Assembly: GCF_009901565.1 (NCBI RefSeq)
Contig: NZ_WXEW01000012.1
Span: forward strand, 124,001 to 188,000
Origin: Herbidospora solisilvae
GTDB taxonomy: Bacteria > Actinomycetota > Actinomycetes > Streptosporangiales > Streptosporangiaceae
Length of the DNA: 64,000 bases
Direction: 5' to 3'
Shown piece after piece: positions 9,064-17,905 of the stretch. The notes beneath the pieces are model-generated. The model was not told the DNA's origin and did no database searches. It saw only the letters and a program-made list of their open reading frames with translations. The translations under genes were made by a program, and so were the position numbers. Numbering within the stretch: position 1 is the first letter of the stretch; each line of letters begins with the position of its first letter.

Positions 9064-10163
9064 CGGGGCTCCTCCGGGGAGCGGGGGTCGAGGGAGACGC
9101 GGACCGCGAAACCGCCGTCGGGCGACGGTGCGGCGTGGAGGGCGCCGCCGTAGAGGCGGGCGCGTTCTCGCATGCCGATCAGCCCGTGGCCGGGCGCGTT
9201 CACCACCTCCAGGTCGAGGCGCTCGCCGTAGGCGACCCGCACCCGGGTCGCGGCGGGTCCGGCATGCCGCCGCACGTTGGTCAGGGCTTCTTGGACGATC
9301 CGGTACGCCGTCAACTCCAGCCCCGCAGGCAGCGCCCGCCGGACGCCCTCCTCCTCCAACGTGACCGGCAGGCCACCCGCCCTGGCCTGGTCGAGCAGGT
9401 CGGGGAGCTCGTCGAGGGTGGGCTGCGGCCCGAGAGCGGGGTCGTCGTCGGCGCGGAGGGCGTGGAGGACTTGGCGCATCTCCGCCAGCGCGGCCCGTGC
9501 GGTGTCGGCGATCGCGTCCAGGTGCGCCCGCGCCCGTTCGGGCGGCACCTCCTGGGCGGCGCCCACGTTCACCGCGATGATCGACAACGAGTGGGCGACG
9601 ACGTCGTGCAGCTCACGGGCGATCCGCAGCCGCTCCTCGGCGACCGCCGACCGGGCCCGCTCAGCGGCCTGTTCCTCTCGACGTGCGACCAGCAGCCCGG
9701 AGGCCCAGGCCGCCGTGACGAAGAAAACCATGATCGTGGACGAGGCGGAATCGGGCGGCGCGGTGTAGTACTGCAGCAGGATCGCCCCCGCCATCCCTCC
9801 GACGGCGGCGACCCATCCGGCGATTGCGACCAGCCACCCACCCCCGAACAGCGCCACGCAGAAGGCCATGACGAGGATCGACGGGAACGGCGCGACCGTG
9901 GCCGGAACTTCCTGGGTGGTCGCGGCTCGCACCAGCAGCGCCGCGACGATCACCAGCAGCACCGGCAGCGGAGCCTGCCGCCCGAACGCGATGGGCGCCG
10001 TGGTGGCCAGGGCGAACACGAGCGCGACCCCGCCCAGTGGGGCGGCCTCGGCGACCGCCCAGAGGGCCAGACCCACGGCCACCGAAGGCATCAGCACACG
10101 TCGCACGTCTAGAAGGTACGGCATTCCGGGCATCCGCCTTGAGATGGAGTCTGATAGGTCCAC
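9060..10163 (-). CDS. DesK/NarX-type membrane sensor histidine kinase
   Basis: The protein (367 residues from ATG 10163) has an N-terminal block of four to six hydrophobic segments (about 25-160). A HisKA_3 dimerisation domain follows with phospho-acceptor H186 in IARELHDVVAHSLS, then a short HATPase domain ending in GHGLIGMRERARLYGG. Methionines at about 10133 and 10124 are alternative starts; the start is uncertain because no strong ribosome-binding site stands out. It overlaps the regulator gene by 4 bases. No extracellular sensing domain is visible, so the membrane segments themselves may sense the signal. Confidence 0.88.
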   Translation of the reverse strand: MDLSDSISRRMPGMPYLLDVRRVLMPSVAVGLALWAVAEAAPLGGVALVFALATTAPIAFGRQAPLPVLLVIVAALLVRAATTQEVPATVAPFPSILVMAFCVALFGGGWLVAIAGWVAAVGGMAGAILLQYYTAPPDSASSTIMVFFVTAAWASGLLVARREEQAAERARSAVAEERLRIARELHDVVAHSLSIIAVNVGAAQEVPPERARAHLDAIADTARAALAEMRQVLHALRADDDPALGPQPTLDELPDLLDQARAGGLPVTLEEEGVRRALPAGLELTAYRIVQEALTNVRRHAGPAATRVRVAYGERLDLEVVNAPGHGLIGMRERARLYGGALHAAPSPDGGFAVRVSLDPRSPEEPR

Positions 10164-10228
10164 GGTCGTATGAGGCGGCGACCCGCGACCGATTCGCCGG
10201 GGACGCCCCGGTCTCTACCGTCGCCAAG

Positions 10229-10747
10229 GTGATCGCACGAATCTTCACTCTCCTGGCCGCGCTGGCGATGGCCGTCTCCGGTGTCATCCAAGCCGTCCGG
10301 CCGTTCGACGCCGACCCGCGTGTGCTCGGCGAGGAACACCTGCTCCTCGCCCTGTTCGCCGCCGGGTTGGTCCTGCTCATCCCCGGTCTCCTCGAACTGC
10401 GCCGCTTCGGATCCGCGAACCTGGGCGTGCTGGCCGTCTCGGCGGGACATGTCCTGCTCGCGTTCGGTGCGACCTCGTCCAACGTCAAGGGCGAGGACTT
10501 CTCCTGGTTCCCGTACGTCGCCCTCTCCGCCAACCTCGCCATCCTCGCCGGGTCGATCACCATGGCGGTCACCCTCTGGCGGGCCGACCGCTTCCCCCGG
10601 CCGTTGGCCGCCGCGCTGCCGCTGGTCTGGGTCTGCGAGGTCCCGTTGTCGCAGCTTGGAGGCGGCATCGTCGTTGGGGTCTTCTGGCTGGTGGTGGTCC
10701 ACCACCTGAGTAAGACGCCTGTGTACCGAGAGGCGGTCACTGACTGA
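10229..10747 (+). CDS. Small four-helix membrane protein of unknown function
   Basis: The 172-residue protein has four hydrophobic segments (about 5-25, 40-62, 68-90 and 98-120) plus a hydrophobic C-terminal stretch. I do not recognise a named family; the layout resembles small conserved membrane proteins of actinobacteria. GTG 10229 is chosen because it opens directly on the first membrane segment (VIARIFTLLAALAMAVSGVI); there is only a weak AAGG upstream. It is divergent from the sensor kinase with about 65 bp between starts, so it may be a target of that two-component system. Confidence 0.6.
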   Translation: MIARIFTLLAALAMAVSGVIQAVRPFDADPRVLGEEHLLLALFAAGLVLLIPGLLELRRFGSANLGVLAVSAGHVLLAFGATSSNVKGEDFSWFPYVALSANLAILAGSITMAVTLWRADRFPRPLAAALPLVWVCEVPLSQLGGGIVVGVFWLVVVHHLSKTPVYREAVTD

Positions 10748-10823
10748 GCTGTTCACCTCTGCGAGGTCGGCCGCCGACACTGCCCAACACCGCCTTTTAC
10801 TCGGCGTGGTGGAGAATCGACCG

Positions 10824-11732
10824 GTGGAAAACCCAGCATTAGCGGTGTCGGCCCGGTTGTCGTCGCTGGACGACCACGAGCTCGCCGACCGGGTGCGGCA
10901 GGCCGCCGCGCACGGCGCGGGCATCGGCGGACGGTCGGCCACGCTCGACGTCGACGGCACACCCGTCTTCGTCAAACGGGTCCCCGTGACCGATCTGGAG
11001 ATGCGGCCGGAGCACGTCCGGTCGACGCGGAACCTGTTCGACCTGCCCGCCTTCTACCACTACGGGCTCGGCTCGACGGGCTTCGGCGCCTGGCGTGAGC
11101 TGGCCGTCCATCTCATGACGACCGGCTGGGTCCGTGCGGGCGACTACGTCGGGTTTCCGCTGCTTCTCCACTGGCGGGTCATCCCCGACTCCCCGCCCGA
11201 GGGGTTCGCCGACGAGTTCGGCGGGATCGACGGCGCGGTCGCGCACTGGCGGGGTTCCCCGGCCGTGCGGGCGCGGCTTGAGGCGATCGGACGGGCTTCG
11301 TACAGTCTCGTGCTGTTCCTGGAGCACATTCCGTACACGCTGGGAGAGTGGCTCACCGAGGAGGCGCGCTTCGCCTGGGCGGAGCGGGAGCTCGTCCGGG
11401 GGTGTGACTTCATGAGCTCGCGCGGGCTCGTCCATTTCGACGCACACTTTCGCAACGTTCTCACCGACGACGAGACGCTCCGCTTCGCCGACTTCGGGCT
11501 CGCGCTGAGCTCGCAGTTCGAGCTCTCACCAGCCGAGACGGAGTTCCACTCCGCTCATCTCCGGTATGACCACGACTACACGGCCGGGTCTCTGGTGCGC
11601 GAGATCCGCCGAATCTGGAAAGGCGAACTCCCGCCCGGCGTCGCCGCGATCCACGATCGGCATGCCCGGACCGCTCGCGTCCAGGATGATTTCCACCGCC
11701 GTCTGCTGGCCCCCACGACTGAGGTCTCATGA
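10824..11732 (+). CDS. Protein-kinase-like phosphotransferase
   Basis: The 302-residue protein has a kinase-like fold. A nucleotide-lysine region appears as TPVFVKRVPVTD, the hinge as VLFLEHIPYTLGEWL, a catalytic-loop-like HFDAHFRNVL (HxDxxxxN pattern) and a metal-binding DFGLAL. The glycine-rich loop is weak (GAGIGGRSATLDVDG). Proteins like this fall between Ser/Thr kinases and small-molecule kinases such as aminoglycoside or sugar kinases. The substrate cannot be told from sequence. GTG 10824 is chosen because GGAG precedes it by 9 bases; GTGs at 10806 and 10809 are alternatives. It does not sit in an operon with a recognisable partner. Confidence 0.6.
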   Translation: MENPALAVSARLSSLDDHELADRVRQAAAHGAGIGGRSATLDVDGTPVFVKRVPVTDLEMRPEHVRSTRNLFDLPAFYHYGLGSTGFGAWRELAVHLMTTGWVRAGDYVGFPLLLHWRVIPDSPPEGFADEFGGIDGAVAHWRGSPAVRARLEAIGRASYSLVLFLEHIPYTLGEWLTEEARFAWAERELVRGCDFMSSRGLVHFDAHFRNVLTDDETLRFADFGLALSSQFELSPAETEFHSAHLRYDHDYTAGSLVREIRRIWKGELPPGVAAIHDRHARTARVQDDFHRRLLAPTTEVS

Positions 11733-11962
11733 ACACCCGGCTGCGGATGGCCGCCGCGGGTCGATATCGTGGTCGTGCTGCTGCCCGCGGTGTGTCCTGG
11801 CGGCGGATCACCACGCCGAGGTGCTGATCCCGGACCGGGTCGGCAGCGACGTCGAATCGGCTGCGGACCAGGCCGCCGCGTGGACCAGCTCAGAACTCAG
11901 CCCGCCGCTCTGCTCACACGGGAAGGGCGAACGTCGGTTCATCGAACGGTGAGGAGTGTTCC
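11733..11962 (+). other. Non-coding or decayed stretch after the kinase-like gene
   Basis: No intact gene is seen. One frame reads VLAADHHAEVLIPDRVGSD and continues to a stop at 11952, which looks like real protein text. It has no start of its own and is cut off upstream by a frame change, so it may be a remnant of a lost gene. Evidence is thin. Confidence 0.25.
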
Positions 11963-12217
11963 TCACGGTTCGTAGGCCGGCTGCCGCTCCGTGCCTGTGA
12001 TGTAGTCCTGGAGCACCGTGCACGTCTCTGAGAGCGCCTCGATGTGCTCCTCCATGCCCGTCATTTTCGCCCGCGGCATGTCGAGCACCTCGGGGCACGG
12101 CCGGAACTCGGGCAGATCGCGGTTCGGTCGGGCGTCCAGCCGGTGAAGCGCTCGGGTCGCCCCCTGATAGCTAGTGCGGTGACCGAAACCGAGGAGCCGC
12201 TGTCGGCTCGTGGCCAT
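11963..12217 (-). pseudogene. Probable remnant of a MerR-family regulator (C-terminal part only)
   Basis: The 84-codon frame ends in RPCPEVLDMPRAKMTGMEEH followed by IEALSETCTVLQDYI. This resembles the C-terminal dimerisation helix of MerR-type regulators. No winged-helix N-terminus (the usual first 70 residues) is found in any frame upstream; fumarase starts the next intact region. The first 35 residues read like out-of-frame sequence. A truncated regulator is the simplest reading. An intact small unknown protein from the internal ATG (MPRAKMTG) is possible. Confidence 0.35.
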
Positions 12218-12232
12218 CGGGCCCGACGCCGT

Positions 12233-13648
12233 TCAGCGGCCGGAGTCCGCGGTGCCCGGCCGGGTCAGCTTCTCGGGGACGACCACCCGGTCGAACAACG
12301 ACTCGTCCACCCCCGACTTCAGCGCCGCCTCCTTCAGCGTCAGGTCCTCGTCGAGCGCCCGGTGGGCGATCTTCGCCGCCTTGTCGTAGCCGATCACCGG
12401 GCTCAGCGCCGTCACCATCATGATCGAGCGGTCGACGTACTCGCGCAGCCGGTCCTCGTCCAGGCGGGCGTCGGCGACCAGGAACCTGCGGAAGTGGTCG
12501 ATCATGTCGGTCAGGATGCGGGCCGAGTGGAGCACGTTGTTGATGATCAGCGGGCGGAACGCGTTGAGCTCGAAGTTGCCCTCGGCGCCCGCCGCCGAGA
12601 CCGCCGTGTCGTCGGCCATCACCTGGATGCAGACCATCAGCATGGCCTCGGCCTGGGTGGGGTTGACCTTCCCCGGCATGATCGAGGAGCCCGGCTCGTT
12701 CGACGGCAGGATCAGCTCGTGCAGGCCGCCGCGCGGGCCCGAGCCGAGCCAGCGCATGTCGTTGGCGAACTTGAACAGCGGCACGGCCAGCGCCCTGATC
12801 GCGGCCGAGACCCGGACCAGCGCGTCGCACGACGCCTGGGCGGCGAACCTGTTGGTCGCGCCCGTGAACGGGTGGCCGGTCAGTTCGGCGATCTCGGCGG
12901 CGACCTCCTCGGCGAAGCCGGGCGGCGCGTTCAGGCCGGTGCCGACGGCGGTGCCGCCGATGGCCAGCCGGTAGAGGCCCTTGGCGGTGGCCGCCAGGTG
13001 CTCGGCGGCGTCGTCGAGCTGGGCGGCGTAGCCGGACCACTCCTGGCCGACCGTCAGCGGGGTGGCGTCCTCCAGGTGGGTGCGGCCGATCTTGACCACG
13101 TCGGCCCACTGCCGGCTCTTGTCGGCGGCGGCGTCGCGCAGGCGGCGGGCCGCCGGGATCAGCCCGCCCTCGACGGCCTCCACGGCGGCCAGGTGCATCG
13201 CGGTGACGAAGGTGTCGTTGGACGACTGGCCCATGTTGACGTGGTCGTTGGGATGGATCGGGTCCTTGCTGCCCAGCCTGCCCCCGAGGAGCTGGATGGC
13301 CCGGTTGGAGATCACCTCGTTGACGTTCATGTTCGACTGGGTGCCGGAGCCGGTCTGCCAGACGTACAGGGGGAACTCGTCGTCGAGTCTCCCGGTGATC
13401 ACCTCGTCGGCGACCTCCTCGATGGCCTCGGCCTTCCACTGGGGCAGCCGCCCCGCGCGGGCGTTGACGATCGCGGCGGCCTTCTTGACGTAGCCGTAGG
13501 CGTGGTAGACCGCCTTCGGCATCAGGTCGTCGCCGATGTCGAAGTGGATCAGCGACCGCTGCGTCTGCGCGCCCCACAGACGGTCGGCGGGCACCTGGAT
13601 CTCGCCGAGCGAGTCGCTCTCGGTGCGGGTCTCCTTGTACGTCGTCAT
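12233..13648 (-). CDS. fumC: Fumarate hydratase class II
   Basis: The 471-residue enzyme interconverts fumarate and L-malate in the TCA cycle. Family motifs are present: QTGSGTQSNMNVNEV, HPNDHVNMGQSSNDTF, GRTHLEDATPLTVGQE, and the flexible signature loop GSSIMPGKVNPTQ with its catalytic serine. Start ATG 13648 is chosen because MTTYKE is a usual N-terminus and GGGAG lies upstream; an in-frame start 42 bases earlier would lie inside the malic enzyme gene. The start overlaps the malic enzyme stop (TGATG), so the two are probably translated together, giving a malate-fumarate-pyruvate node in one operon. Confidence 0.96.
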   Translation of the reverse strand: MTTYKETRTESDSLGEIQVPADRLWGAQTQRSLIHFDIGDDLMPKAVYHAYGYVKKAAAIVNARAGRLPQWKAEAIEEVADEVITGRLDDEFPLYVWQTGSGTQSNMNVNEVISNRAIQLLGGRLGSKDPIHPNDHVNMGQSSNDTFVTAMHLAAVEAVEGGLIPAARRLRDAAADKSRQWADVVKIGRTHLEDATPLTVGQEWSGYAAQLDDAAEHLAATAKGLYRLAIGGTAVGTGLNAPPGFAEEVAAEIAELTGHPFTGATNRFAAQASCDALVRVSAAIRALAVPLFKFANDMRWLGSGPRGGLHELILPSNEPGSSIMPGKVNPTQAEAMLMVCIQVMADDTAVSAAGAEGNFELNAFRPLIINNVLHSARILTDMIDHFRRFLVADARLDEDRLREYVDRSIMMVTALSPVIGYDKAAKIAHRALDEDLTLKEAALKSGVDESLFDRVVVPEKLTRPGTADSGR

Positions 13649-15360
13649 CACCGCTCCCTCGCCCGGACCGGCCGGTAACGCGGGTGCCACATGGTGTCCT
13701 GGACCTGCTGGACCGGGTCGCGGAGCTCGGTGCGGGCCAGGTGCTCCCGCGCGGCCTGCTCGGCGACGGCGACCGCGACCGTGGCGGAGATCTCGCGCAG
13801 GTTGTCGACCTGCGGCAGCAGCGAGGACCCGGGCAGGGTCGGGTCGACCAGCCCGGCCACGGCCTCGGCGGCGGCCTGGAGCATGCCCCGGCTGACCCGC
13901 CGGGCCCGCGACACGATCACGCCGAGTCCGAGGCCCGGGTAGAGCAGCGCGTTGTTGGCCTGGCCGATGACGTAGGTGATGCTGTTGTGCGTGATCGGGT
14001 CGATCGGCACGCCGGTCGCGACCAGGGCCCGGCCGTCGGTCCAGCGGATCAGGTCGCCCGGCATCGCCTCGATCCGCTCCGTCGGGTTGGAGATCGGGAA
14101 GACGACGGGCCGTTCGACGTTCGCGGCCATCGTGCGCACGACCTTCTCGGTGAAGGCGCCGTGCGCCGTGGAGGTGCCGAGCAGCATGGTGGGTTTGACC
14201 CGCGCCACGACCTCCGCCAGGCCGCCGCCGCCCTCGCCGGCCGGGCGGGCGTAGGGAATCTGGAAGTCGCGCAGGTCGTCCATGTCGTCGGTGAGCAGGC
14301 CCTGCCTGTCGATCGGCCAGATGCGCCGGGTCGCCTCGTCGTGGTCGAGGCCGTCGCGCATCATCGCGTCGCGGAGCTGGTCGGCGATGCCGATGCCGGC
14401 GGTGCCCGCGCCGAAGACGACGATCCGCTGGTCGCGCATCGGCAGCCCCGACACCTTCACCGCGCTCAGCATGGCGGCCAGCACGATCGCGCCGGTGCCC
14501 TGCATGTCGTCGTTGAAGGTGGAGATCCGGTCGGTGTACCTCTCCAGGATGCGCCGGGCGTTGGACGGCCCGAAGTCCTCCCAGTGCAGCATCGCGCCCG
14601 GGAACATCCGGGTCGCGGCCGTGACGTAGGCGTCGATGAAGTCGTCGTAGCGCTTGCCCCGCACCCGCGAGTGCCGGTTCCCCACATAGGCGGGGTCGTT
14701 GAGCAGCCCCTCGTTGTCGGTGCCGACGTCGAGCGCGACCGGGATGACGCGGTCGGGGTCGATCCCGGCGGCGGCCGTGTAGACGGCCAGCTTGCCGGCC
14801 GCGATGCCGGCGCCGCCGCCCACGCCCCAGTCGCCGATGCCGAGGATCTCCTCGGCGTCCGAGGCGACGATCAGGTCGACGTCGTCGGGGCCGAGCCCCA
14901 GGTTGGCGAAGGCGCGCTCGATCCCGCCGGGGTCGTCGATCGACAGGAACACCCCTCGGGGCCTGCGGTACTCGTGGCTGTACGTCTCGATCGCCCGCGC
15001 CACCGTCGGGTCGTAGACGATGGGGAGCATCTCGCGCAGGTGGTCGCCGAGCAGCCGGTAGTAGAGCGTCTCGTTCCGGTCGCGCAGCCCTTCGAGGTAG
15101 ACGTTCTTGAGCAGGTCGGTCGGCTGGGCCCGGTATTGGGCGTACACGCGGCGGGTCTGCTCGTCGAGCGACTCGATCACCGGCGGCAGCAGCCCGTCGA
15201 GCAGCAGTTCCGCGCGCTCCTCCGCCGTGAACGCCGTGCCCTTGTTCAGCATCGGCTCCCGCAGCAGTTCCAGGCCCCGCAGGGACGTCGTGTACGAACC
15301 GTCCTCCTGCTCGGAGAAGGCGCGGCGGGCCGCGTCCGGCTTCCTGTTCCCAGGTGACAT
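13648..15360 (-). CDS. NAD(P)-dependent malic enzyme (SfcA/MaeA family)
   Basis: The 570-residue protein is of the large malic enzyme type that decarboxylates malate to pyruvate. Visible motifs are LPIVYDPTVARAIETYSHEY near the N-terminus, the metal and substrate region (VALDVGTDNEGLLNDP, HWEDFGPSNA, FNDDMQGTGAIVLAA) and the dinucleotide-binding loop GAGTAGIGIA. The C-terminal SNPTERIEAMPGD and GQANNALLYPGLGLG are typical of the family. ATG 15360 is preceded by GGGGGGA at a good distance; ATG 15369 is possible but its purine run abuts the codon. Coenzyme preference is not assigned. Confidence 0.93.
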   Translation of the reverse strand: MSPGNRKPDAARRAFSEQEDGSYTTSLRGLELLREPMLNKGTAFTAEERAELLLDGLLPPVIESLDEQTRRVYAQYRAQPTDLLKNVYLEGLRDRNETLYYRLLGDHLREMLPIVYDPTVARAIETYSHEYRRPRGVFLSIDDPGGIERAFANLGLGPDDVDLIVASDAEEILGIGDWGVGGGAGIAAGKLAVYTAAAGIDPDRVIPVALDVGTDNEGLLNDPAYVGNRHSRVRGKRYDDFIDAYVTAATRMFPGAMLHWEDFGPSNARRILERYTDRISTFNDDMQGTGAIVLAAMLSAVKVSGLPMRDQRIVVFGAGTAGIGIADQLRDAMMRDGLDHDEATRRIWPIDRQGLLTDDMDDLRDFQIPYARPAGEGGGGLAEVVARVKPTMLLGTSTAHGAFTEKVVRTMAANVERPVVFPISNPTERIEAMPGDLIRWTDGRALVATGVPIDPITHNSITYVIGQANNALLYPGLGLGVIVSRARRVSRGMLQAAAEAVAGLVDPTLPGSSLLPQVDNLREISATVAVAVAEQAAREHLARTELRDPVQQVQDTMWHPRYRPVRARER

Positions 15361-15707
15361 CGTCACCATCCCCCCGTTTCGCCCAGGAAAGTGGCTGTCC
15401 AGCGGGGCGTGCCCGGCGACACGCCGGGCAAAGTCAGGTTTTCGCCAGGAATCCCTCTTGATCCGGTTTCGCGCAGCCGGGGGACCAGGTTTTTCCGTAC
15501 CACCGTTATATGGGCCGAGGGTGCCGTGATACTGTCGTTTTCAGTTGCAGTTGTGGTTCCCGAAGACTTCAAGTGCCTCACCGGTGAAATGAATCGGTGG
15601 TGGCACTTTTGTATTTCCGGATGATTTTCCGGTCGGGGTGATCATCACGGCGACGCGAGACGCGCACAGTGCGCTTCTCACGGGTTCGGCCCCGAAGGAG
15701 AATCGAT
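15361..15707. other. Divergent intergenic region between malic enzyme and the cold-shock gene
   Basis: These 347 bp are AT-richer than their neighbours and carry no convincing gene. They must hold the malic enzyme promoter (leftward) and the cold-shock promoter plus what is probably a long 5' leader (rightward). A direct repeat TTTCCGG occurs at 15614-15620 and 15626-15632. Nothing else definite is seen. Confidence 0.45.
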
Positions 15708-15911
15708 ATGGCTACCGGTACCGTGAAGTGGTTCAACTCGGAAAAGGGCTTCGGCTTCATCCAGCAGGACGGCGGCGGCGCCGACGTCTTCGCCCACTAC
15801 TCCAACATCGCCGCCTCGGGCTTCCGTGAGCTCCAGGAGGGCCAGCGGGTGAGCTTCGACGTCACGCAGGGCCAGAAGGGCCCGCAGGCCGAGAACATCG
15901 TTCCCGCCTGA
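15708..15911 (+). CDS. cspA: Cold-shock protein, CspA family
   Basis: The 67-residue protein is a single cold-shock domain that binds single-stranded RNA/DNA and acts as an RNA chaperone. RNP1 is KGFGFI and RNP2 is VFAHY; the start [18 protein letters not shown] is the family standard. GAAGGAG at 15694-15700 fixes ATG 15708. The gene stands alone with a strong terminator right behind it. The unusual feature is the roughly 340-bp gap upstream, which leaves room for a regulatory leader. Confidence 0.97.
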   Translation: MATGTVKWFNSEKGFGFIQQDGGGADVFAHYSNIAASGFRELQEGQRVSFDVTQGQKGPQAENIVPA

Positions 15912-15928
15912 TCTTCAGCACGACCCGA

Positions 15929-15964
15929 CCGGGCCCGCGCCACACGGCGCGGGCCCGGTTTTTT
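15929..15964 (+). terminator. Rho-independent terminator of the cold-shock gene
   Basis: A 13-bp perfect GC stem (arms 15929-15941 and 15946-15958) with the 4-base loop ACAC is followed by six T. The leftward VOC gene ends only 3 bases further, so the hairpin may serve both directions. Confidence 0.93.
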
Positions 15965-15966
15965 CG

Positions 15967-16353
15967 TCACTCCCAGAGGGTCGAGTCGTCGTCGCCGAAG
16001 GTGCCGGGCGGATCCTCCAGCACGCAGAACCGCAGCCCCGCCGGGTCGCGCATGATCCACCACCCGTTGTCGGTGAACGTCTCCCGCACCGCGCCGAGCC
16101 CTTCGAGCCGGGCCACCTCGGCGTCGAGGTCGTCGGTGTGGATGTCCACGTGGACGCCTGGCGCGCCCTCCCCGAGCCGCTGCATGATGAATGAGATCCC
16201 GGCGCCGGGCGGCGTGGTCCGGTGGAAGTCGGGAAAGGCGCTGAGCCGCGGCATCTCCCGGCCGACGGCCCCCTGCCAGAAGGCCAGTTCCCGGTCGTGG
16301 ACGTCCGGCGGGACGTCGATGGAGACGGCGTGCAGCCGCGATCGGTGTGCCAT
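15967..16353 (-). CDS. VOC-superfamily protein (glyoxalase/bleomycin-resistance fold)
   Basis: The 128-residue protein has the paired beta-alpha-beta-beta-beta motifs of the vicinal-oxygen-chelate fold (LHAVSIDVPPDVHDRELAFW; VHVDIHTDDLDAEVARLEGL; IMRDPAGLRFCVLED). Candidate metal ligands are H8, H69 and E114 by position. Members range from glyoxalases to drug-binding resistance proteins, so function is open. ATG 16353 is chosen because the protein starts at the first beta strand. A small monooxygenase-like gene lies 10 bp upstream on the same strand and may be cotranscribed. Confidence 0.8.
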   Translation of the reverse strand: MAHRSRLHAVSIDVPPDVHDRELAFWQGAVGREMPRLSAFPDFHRTTPPGAGISFIMQRLGEGAPGVHVDIHTDDLDAEVARLEGLGAVRETFTDNGWWIMRDPAGLRFCVLEDPPGTFGDDDSTLWE

Positions 16354-16363
16354 GGCGGCCAAT

Positions 16364-16666
16364 CTAGTGAGCGAAGACGTCGAAGTGGCCGACGGTGGTC
16401 TCGCGGTCGACGAGGAACCGGTCGTCCTGCGGGTAGAAGACGGCCGTGCCCGGCTCGTCGCCGGCGAAGGCGCGGACGGCCTCCCAGGAGTCCCAGAGGG
16501 AGACGAGGAAGAACTCGGTCCGGTCGCCGTCGTCGCGGCGGGTGAAGGTGACGCCCCGGTTGCCGGGGGTGGAGATGTAACCGGGGTGGCCGGTCTCCAT
16601 GAGGTACTTCGCATAGGCGTCGGCGTCTTCTCTCCGCGTCCAGCCACGCCAGGTCCGCATAATCAT
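16364..16666 (-). CDS. Small antibiotic-biosynthesis-monooxygenase-like (dimeric alpha/beta barrel) protein
   Basis: The protein is 100 residues from ATG 16666, or 98 from ATG 16660. It starts MRTWRGWTRREDADAYAKYL and continues with FFLVSLWDSWEAVRAFAG, a pattern of ABM-type ferredoxin-like dimers. Such proteins include small monooxygenases and heme-binding or degrading enzymes, but many have no known activity. The ribosome-binding site is weak at both starts. It lies 10 bp before the VOC gene in the same direction. Confidence 0.65.
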   Translation of the reverse strand: MIMRTWRGWTRREDADAYAKYLMETGHPGYISTPGNRGVTFTRRDDGDRTEFFLVSLWDSWEAVRAFAGDEPGTAVFYPQDDRFLVDRETTVGHFDVFAH

Positions 16667-16683
16667 GGACACCAGTAAATCCG

Positions 16684-17178
16684 TTATGACGGTGTCGGAG
16701 CAAGATCCCGGTTCGGGGAGGGCAGGACAGGGGACGGCCAAGAGGACGCGCTCAGGTCGATGGGGTGGCCGCTCGCCCCGTCGAGCACGGCACGACCGTC
16801 GAGCGGCCGGTCGAGGGTCACATCCACTGTCCGGCTGTAGCCGACGGCGGTGCAGGCGCGTGGACCGAACCCGAATCTCGTCGTGTTGACGACGGCGACC
16901 ACGACGGCCCGGGACGACTCGACGGACCTGCCCGTGAAGGACTCGGCGCATTCGCCCTCCGGCGCTCCGCCGACGAAGGAGAGCCGCAGCGTCCGCCCGT
17001 CCGGCAGCAGGACGGCCCTTTCGATGTGCCGGGTCTCCTCGGTCCGCCCCTCCACGGGCCCGCCGCGTTCCAGGACCTCCTCCATGTGAGCGTTCAGCCG
17101 GCGCTCGTCCGCGCCGGCGATCCACCACACGGCGGCGACGAGCAGAACAAGAGCGGCGATCACCCCACCTTTCACCAC
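16684..17178 (-). CDS. Membrane-anchored protein of unknown function
   Basis: The 164-residue protein has one N-terminal membrane segment (GVIAALVLLVAAVWWIAGA) and an extracytoplasmic domain with two cysteines (GECAE, PRACTAVGYS) that could form a disulfide. I do not recognise the family. GTG 17178 is chosen because TAGGAG precedes it by 5 bases; the next GTG codon is an equal alternative. The gene is divergent from the lipoprotein gene at 17201 with about 22 bp between starts, so their control regions overlap. No function can be named. Confidence 0.6.
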   Translation of the reverse strand: MVKGGVIAALVLLVAAVWWIAGADERRLNAHMEEVLERGGPVEGRTEETRHIERAVLLPDGRTLRLSFVGGAPEGECAESFTGRSVESSRAVVVAVVNTTRFGFGPRACTAVGYSRTVDVTLDRPLDGRAVLDGASGHPIDLSASSWPSPVLPSPNRDLAPTPS

Positions 17179-17200
17179 GATGACTCCTAAAGTTCGTCGA

Positions 17201-17791
17201 GTGAAACGATCACTTGGAGTATGGACGGCCGCCGCGATCGTCGTTCTCTCCGCGTGCACGCAGACGCCCCGCGACCTCACGCTCCCTCTAGACCAGAACG
17301 GACCCGGCCCGGATGTGGTTCGCGCCGAGGAGCACCTGGTGACCGAGTGCCTCGCGGCCTACGGCGTCACGGCCGGCGACCTGCGCCGCCGCCACCCGAA
17401 CGCCGGGTATCTCGGCTGGCTCGGCGAACCGGTGACCGGCTACTCCGCGATGGGAGAGTACGCCTTCACCGGCGACGCCGAGGCCGTCTACCTCGGCACG
17501 GTCGAACGCCGCGGCGGCAGGACCGTGCCGGGGGGAGGTTGCCGGCAGGCCGTCCATGATCATCTGCGGCCCCCGCGCAAGGATCCGCTGGACGTGCTGG
17601 CCCAGCAGGCGGCGGGCGCGGCCGGTCAGGATCCCCGGATCGCCGGCGCGGACGAGCGCTGGGCCGGGTGCATGCGGGAAAAGGTGATCGCGGCCGGCGG
17701 TCCGGCGATGGCCGACGTGAAGGCGTACACGACCGAGCTGGAGGCCGCCGCCGCCAAGGTGCTCGCCGGTGACCACACCCGCACCTGGTAA
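17201..17791 (+). CDS. Putative secreted lipoprotein of unknown function
   Basis: The 196-residue protein has a lipoprotein-type signal (KRSLGVWTAAAIVVLSAC; lipobox VLSAC). The mature part contains three more cysteines (TECLAAYGV, GGCRQAVHD, WAGCMREKV). This is the same general plan as small actinobacterial lipoproteins with ECLxxxG motifs, including the one at 38652. GTG 17201 gives a normal lipoprotein N-terminus; ATG 17180 would add seven residues and lies almost on the divergent gene's start. The ribosome-binding site is weak. Role unknown. Confidence 0.65.
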   Translation: MKRSLGVWTAAAIVVLSACTQTPRDLTLPLDQNGPGPDVVRAEEHLVTECLAAYGVTAGDLRRRHPNAGYLGWLGEPVTGYSAMGEYAFTGDAEAVYLGTVERRGGRTVPGGGCRQAVHDHLRPPRKDPLDVLAQQAAGAAGQDPRIAGADERWAGCMREKVIAAGGPAMADVKAYTTELEAAAAKVLAGDHTRTW

Positions 17792-17905
17792 CACCGGATT
17801 TCAGAAACGTTCAGCGCCCACCTGGGCGAACGACGTGAGCCGAGGGGGCGACGGGAGGCGGGGCGCCGATGCTGGCGCCTACGTTCCCGAGCAGCAGGAG
17901 GCAGC

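Noticed and set aside
16666-17128. Extension of the small monooxygenase-like gene to a longer protein starting near 17128
   Set aside because: The extra 150 residues are Arg/Gly/Ala-rich noise and would overlap the membrane-protein gene on the same strand.
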